A stretch of DNA of 32,205 bases from Clostridiales bacterium (GTDB lineage Bacteria > Bacillota > Clostridia > Oscillospirales > Oscillospiraceae), in assembly GCA_021203185.1 (NCBI GenBank), contig JAJQBR010000060.1, positions 1 through 32,205 on the forward strand. Direction: 5' to 3'. The position numbers were made by a program, and so were the translations under genes. Under the pieces are notes generated by a model. It searched no databases. It was given only the letters and a program-made list of their open reading frames with translations, and was not told the DNA's origin. This document shows, one piece after another, positions 26,201 through 32,205 of this stretch; positions within the stretch are counted from its first letter, which is position 1, and every line of letters begins with the position of its first letter.

Positions 26201-26229
26201 AGGATACCACAGATCTGTTCATCTGTCAA
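26201..26229 (-). promoter_or_regulatory. Promoter of micro-ORF unit with palindromic operator
   Basis: Minus strand TTGACA-17 nt-TATCCT; spacer contains perfect palindrome ACAGATCTGT. Confidence 0.65.
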
Positions 26230-26296
26230 GTGTTTTTGCAAAAATTTTTTATAAAGTTCGAGATGGGAACAATTCTCGCCACTGGGAGGCGTTTAC

Positions 26297-26899
26297 ATGA
26301 CAAAAAACATCGTGATGGACATGGGAAATGTGCTGCTGGACTTCGACCCGCAGGTTCCCCTGGACCGGTACTGCTCCACCCCGGAGGAAAAGGAACTGGT
26401 GCGGCGGGAGCTGTTCCAGGCGCCGGAGTGGCTGATGGCCGACCAGGGGCTGATCCGGGACTGCGAGCGGTTCGACCACGTCAAAGGCCGGGTGCCGGAG
26501 CAGCACTGGCCCGCCCTGAAAGCCTGCGCCGACAACTGGTGGGTGTGTATGCACAACCCCATCCCCGGCGCGCTGGACTTCCTCCGCGACTGCAAGGCGG
26601 CGGGGTATGGGCTGTACCTGCTCTCCAACGCCTCCGACCTGTTTTTTACCTATTTTCCGGCCTTCTGCCCCCTGGAGTTCTTCGATGGGGCGGTGATCTC
26701 CTGCCGGGAAAAAATCCTCAAGCCCGACCCGGAAATTTACCGGCGGCTGTTGGAGCGATACCACCTGGAGGCGGTAACCTGTTACTTCGTGGACGACCGC
26801 CCGGACAACGTGGCGGCGGCCCAGGCCCTGGGCATGAGCGGTCATGTGTTCCGCATGGACTACCCCGCCATTCGCCGGGAATTGGGGATGCAGCCATGA
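26297..26899 (+). CDS. HAD-IA family hydrolase
   Basis: MTKNIVMDMGNVLLDFDP (motif I), LYLLSNASD (motif II), KPDPEIYRRLLERY (motif III), CYFVDDRPDNVAAAQALGM (motif IV). Confidence 0.92.
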   Translation: MTKNIVMDMGNVLLDFDPQVPLDRYCSTPEEKELVRRELFQAPEWLMADQGLIRDCERFDHVKGRVPEQHWPALKACADNWWVCMHNPIPGALDFLRDCKAAGYGLYLLSNASDLFFTYFPAFCPLEFFDGAVISCREKILKPDPEIYRRLLERYHLEAVTCYFVDDRPDNVAAAQALGMSGHVFRMDYPAIRRELGMQP

Positions 26900-27741
26900 A
26901 AAAGGTCGCGGTTATCAACGACCTGTCCAGCTTTGGCCGGTGTTCCCTGACCGCCGCCCTGCCGGTGCTGGCCGCAACGGGGGTGCAGCCGGTTCCGCTG
27001 CCCACGGCGCTGCTCTCCGCCCAGACGGGGTATCCCGACTACACCTATCTGGATTTAACCGGCCAGATGGATGCTATTCGCCGCTCGTGGCAGGGGATGG
27101 GCGTCCACTTTGACGGCATTACCACCGGCTTTGTGGCGAATCCCGCCCAGTTTGACCCGCTCAACGCCTTTTTGGACGCCTTTCAGCGCCGGGACACGCT
27201 GGTACTGGTGGACCCGGTGATGGGGGACGGAGGCCGCGCCTTTGGGATGTTCAGCTCCGAATTGCTGGAGGGGATGCGGGGGCTGTGCCGCCGGGGAACC
27301 TTGCTGGTCCCCAACCTGACGGAGTGCTGTCTGCTGACCGGCTGGGACTACGCCGCGCTGACCGCCCACCAGCGGGAACGGGACTACACGGATCGGGTGA
27401 CCGCCTGCGCAGAGGCCCTCCGCCGCCCCGGACAGACGGTGATTGTCACCGGGGTACAGGTCCCCGGCGAGGACGGCGGCCCCGCCATTGGCAACCTGGC
27501 CCTGTGGGATGGGGGAACGTTCTTCCTGGCCCAGCCCTACAACGGCAGAAGCTACTCCGGCACCGGCGACCTGTTCGCCGCCGCTTTGCTGGGGGCGCTG
27601 CTGCGGGGGGAGAGCGTTCCCCGGGCCGTGGTGCGGGCGGAGCGGTTCCTTTCCGCCGCCATCGCCGCCGCAGAGCGGGAGGGGACGGACCGGAACGACG
27701 GCATCCCCTACGAGGCGTTTTTGGGGATGCTGCTGCAATAA
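26896..27741 (+). CDS. pdxY: Pyridoxamine kinase
   Basis: MKKVAVINDLSSFGRCSLTAALPVLAATGVQPVPLPTALLSAQTGYPDYTYLDLT...LVDPVMGDGG...TLLVPNLTECCLLTG...SGTGDLFAAALLGALL; ATGA overlap with the HAD gene. Confidence 0.92.
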   Translation: MKKVAVINDLSSFGRCSLTAALPVLAATGVQPVPLPTALLSAQTGYPDYTYLDLTGQMDAIRRSWQGMGVHFDGITTGFVANPAQFDPLNAFLDAFQRRDTLVLVDPVMGDGGRAFGMFSSELLEGMRGLCRRGTLLVPNLTECCLLTGWDYAALTAHQRERDYTDRVTACAEALRRPGQTVIVTGVQVPGEDGGPAIGNLALWDGGTFFLAQPYNGRSYSGTGDLFAAALLGALLRGESVPRAVVRAERFLSAAIAAAEREGTDRNDGIPYEAFLGMLLQ

Positions 27742-27760
27742 ATGTGCAATTAGCAATACT

Positions 27761-27949
27761 GGTTATCCCTTTTACTCAGCCATGTGCCAGAAACCCCTCC
27801 GCCACCGCCTAAAGGCGGCGGCCCTCCTCCGCCGTCAAGCGGCACTTCCGCTACGCTCCCTGCCCTGAAAGGGGAGGTGGCGCGGCGTAAGCCGCGACGG
27901 AGGGGTTTCTCGCTGGAATTACTAGCCAGGCTGTTTCAAAGGGATAGCC
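27761..27949. mobile_element. MITE-like inverted-repeat element (189 bp)
   Basis: Terminal inverted repeats GGTTATCCCTTT / AAAGGGATAGCC (11/12); inner AGAAACCCCTCCG / CGGAGGGGTTTCT; flanked by AATTAGCAAT on both sides. Confidence 0.75.
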
Positions 27950-28008
27950 AAATTAGCAATTAGCAATGTGCAATGGCCCTGTTTTTTGAACAGCCAAAAG
28001 CAAATCAA

Positions 28009-28039
28009 AACCGCCCTCTGGACAAACCAGGGGGCGGTT
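28009..28039. terminator. Terminator-like hairpin downstream of AMP-binding ligase gene
   Basis: AACCGCCCTCTG-7 nt-CAGGGGGCGGTT. Confidence 0.65.
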
Positions 28040-28057
28040 GATGATTTTAGTTGTGGT

Positions 28058-29773
28058 TTATTCTTCCGGTTCCAGCGCGGGGGACGCAGGGTCAGCCGGG
28101 GTAACGTCCTCCGGCTCCTCCTGCCTGGGAGCGGCCTTGTACCGCTTGATTTTCCGGGTGGAGGTTTTTTCAAACTCCCTGTCCCGGATTTTCAGCCGCT
28201 GGATGTGCTTATAGCTGGGGAGAGAGGCGTTGAGCTTGTCGATTTGCTTCTGGATGCGGCGCAACAGCTCTTTCCGGGTCAGGCCGGTTTCCGGGTCGGG
28301 GTAGACCTCGGCGGTGATGGCGTTCTCATCGGCGTAGACCACCACCTCCTGCACCTCGTCGATGCGCTCCACATACTGCTCGATTTCCTCCGGGGAGACG
28401 TTTTCCCCGTTGGAGAGGATAATGACGCTCTTTTTCCGCCCGGTGATGAAGAGGAAGCCCTCCTCGTCCAGATAGCCCAAATCACCGGTGTAGAACCAGC
28501 CCTCGCTGTCGATGACCTCGCTGGTGGACTTGGGGTCGTGGTAATAGCCCAGCATGACGTTGAGACCCCGGACCGCCACCTCGCCCCGGCCCTTGCCGTC
28601 CGGGTCCGCGATTTTCAGCTCGATGTTGGGCATGGGCAGGCCCACGGAGCCGTCCCGGTGGTAATTGTTCCGGTTGGCCGCCAGCACGGGGGAACACTCG
28701 GTAATGCCGTAGCCGTTGATGATCTCCACACCCAGACTGCGGAACTCCTTCACGAAACGGGGATCCAGCGGCGCGCCGCCGCAGATGATGGTGTGCAGCT
28801 CTCCGCCGAATCTGTTGAGGACCGTGGCGAACAGCCTACGGCGGCGGTCGATGCCCAGCCGCAGCATGGCGTCGCTGGCGGCCATGCCCCGGCGAAGGGT
28901 CTTGGCCTGTCCCTGCTTCTCGGCGGTGCGCCAGATGGTCTTGGAAAAGGTCTCCACAAACAGCGGGACCACCACCAGGAAGGTGGGCTTAGCCAGGGGA
29001 ATTTCCCGCATAAAGTTGGACAGGCTGGAACAGATGAATATCGGCATCTGGCAGAAGAAAGGCACCATCAGCCCCACCACCAACCCGAAGGCGTGGGTGA
29101 AGGGCAGCACGGACATGACGGAGCCGGTGGGGTCAACGAGCTGTAACATCCCGGCGATGTCGGCAGTGATGTTGCGCTGGGTGAGCATAACCCCCTTGCT
29201 GAACCCGGTGGAGCCGGAGGTGAAGAAGATGCAGGCCAGGGCGTCCGGATCCACCGCCGCCCGGTCATAGTGCTTCTTGCCCTTCTCCAAAGCCTTGTAC
29301 CCCGCCGCCAGCCACTTGTTCATGTGGCTCATGGAGTAATAGCGGCATTTGCGGCCATATTTCGCCTTGCAAAACCGGGCGACCCCCTCACACGCCTCGC
29401 TGGTGACGATGATATCCACGTCGCTCTGGAACACCAGGGTGGCCGCCTCCAGGTCGGTGGAGTCCTTGGAAACCAGCACCGCCACGTTCCCCGTGGTGAC
29501 GATGGCGAAGTAGGCCACCAGCCAGTGGTAGGAGTTCTCACTGATGAGGGCAATTTTCCGCCCCACTGTATAGTGTTTCAGCAGATAGGTCCCCAGGGCG
29601 CGGACGTCCTGATAAAACTGCCCGTAGGTGCGTTCCACCATGGCCTTGCGGCCCACCATGTAGCGGAAGGCGGGTTCGTCGGGACAGGTCAGGGCCTTCT
29701 GCTCCAGCAGTTGGCGCAGGTCGGCCAGCTCCCGCGCCGGATAGAGTGGATAGTCAGCATTTTTCATTCGCAA
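28058..29773 (-). CDS. AMP-binding (long-chain acyl-CoA ligase-like) enzyme
   Basis: ACIFFTSGSTGFSKGVMLTQRN (P-loop-like AMP-binding motif), INGYGITECSPV, GWFYTGDLGYLDEEGFLFITGRKKSVIILSNGENVSPEEIE. Confidence 0.93.
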   Translation of the reverse strand: MRMKNADYPLYPARELADLRQLLEQKALTCPDEPAFRYMVGRKAMVERTYGQFYQDVRALGTYLLKHYTVGRKIALISENSYHWLVAYFAIVTTGNVAVLVSKDSTDLEAATLVFQSDVDIIVTSEACEGVARFCKAKYGRKCRYYSMSHMNKWLAAGYKALEKGKKHYDRAAVDPDALACIFFTSGSTGFSKGVMLTQRNITADIAGMLQLVDPTGSVMSVLPFTHAFGLVVGLMVPFFCQMPIFICSSLSNFMREIPLAKPTFLVVVPLFVETFSKTIWRTAEKQGQAKTLRRGMAASDAMLRLGIDRRRRLFATVLNRFGGELHTIICGGAPLDPRFVKEFRSLGVEIINGYGITECSPVLAANRNNYHRDGSVGLPMPNIELKIADPDGKGRGEVAVRGLNVMLGYYHDPKSTSEVIDSEGWFYTGDLGYLDEEGFLFITGRKKSVIILSNGENVSPEEIEQYVERIDEVQEVVVYADENAITAEVYPDPETGLTRKELLRRIQKQIDKLNASLPSYKHIQRLKIRDREFEKTSTRKIKRYKAAPRQEEPEDVTPADPASPALEPEE

Positions 29774-29947
29774 TTTCTCCTTTTTTAAATGATTCCTTTC
29801 ATTTCTACAAACATTTTATAGGAACACAATGCAAATTGCAAGCACTGTTTTTCTGACTTGCAGTCAGTTTTTGCAAAGAGGAAACAAAACTGATTGCTTA
29901 GTATGTCAAAATAACAAAAAAACAGCAAAACCGCCACAAAATCATAA

Positions 29948-29981
29948 AAACAGGGCAGAGAAAAAATCATCTGCCCTGTTT
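29948..29981. terminator. Terminator downstream of dnaK
   Basis: Perfect inverted repeat AAACAGGGCAGA-10 nt-TCTGCCCTGTTT. Confidence 0.75.
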
Positions 29982-29999
29982 TCTGATGAAATTCGTCGC

Positions 30000-31829
<1,830 letters not shown>

Positions 31830-32205
31830 GTAAAAAGCCTCCAAAATGTGGAGCGGGGAAGGGCGGCGGGACGACAGCTTCCCCCTCCATCGTTCATTCT
31901 AGAGTTACTATACCGCACGAACATGAAGAAACTGTAAAGATTTCGGGAAAAAAGCAAAAATTGAAGAAAATTTTGTTTCCGGAAGGGGAGCGGTGCTGTG
32001 GGTTGTGACCGTGACGTGACCTGCGGTCACAATCCTGCGCGTTTTTCCTAAATATTGGTAAATGCAAGGTAAAAAAGAGACTCCCCAGCCAAAAGCCAGG
32101 AAGCCCCCTTGTGATGAGATTTGAGAACTTTTTGGAACCAAAGCCGTCAGTTAAGGAATCTCTGATTTAATCCCCCAGATATTCTGAAATGTGCTATAAT
32201 AATAA

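Noticed and set aside
26230-27741. 503-aa plus-strand ORF as a HAD-kinase fusion
   Set aside because: The N-terminal part is in the wrong frame relative to the HAD gene; real genes are 26297-26899 and 26896-27741 with ATGA overlap.
27968-29146. 392-aa plus-strand ORF
   Set aside because: Antisense to the AMP-binding ligase gene.

Overview
The window looks like a low-to-mid GC Firmicutes (Clostridia/Oscillospiraceae-like) chromosome. Positions 1 to about 23.3 kb are accessory DNA resembling an integrative element. From about 23.35 kb onward the genes are core-like: SpoIVB, a DUF1002 protein, HAD hydrolase, pyridoxamine kinase, AMP-binding ligase and DnaK. The accessory part contains: (i) a tightly packed minus-strand defence operon at 12653->1, made of a PLD-like/SNF2 helicase, an uncharacterised protein, a DUF4391-like protein, a large YobI-like membrane P-loop NTPase, a type III Mod methyltransferase frameshifted at a 6-nt homopolymer, and a Res subunit that runs off the window edge; (ii) directly upstream, an uncharacterised 135-aa gene behind a textbook transcription-attenuation SAM-I (S-box) riboswitch with promoter, aptamer, antiterminator and terminator; (iii) a class B sortase; (iv) an S24 (LexA/CI-like) repressor heading an operon with a Y-family polymerase and a YolD-like protein, divergent from an ImmA/IrrE peptidase; (v) an XRE regulator, ParB-like proteins, a MazF-like toxin and a truncated serine recombinase near the junction. 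The two observations I consider most likely to be new biology are the SAM riboswitch in front of a defence locus (about 13.2-13.37 kb) and a compact promoter-to-terminator unit (25658-26229, minus strand) with no conventional gene. That unit has two ~100-bp tandem cassettes of very small ORFs (10 aa and 3 aa), each preceded by a Shine-Dalgarno-like sequence and showing synonymous differences between copies. All family assignments come from reading motifs by eye; no database search was run.
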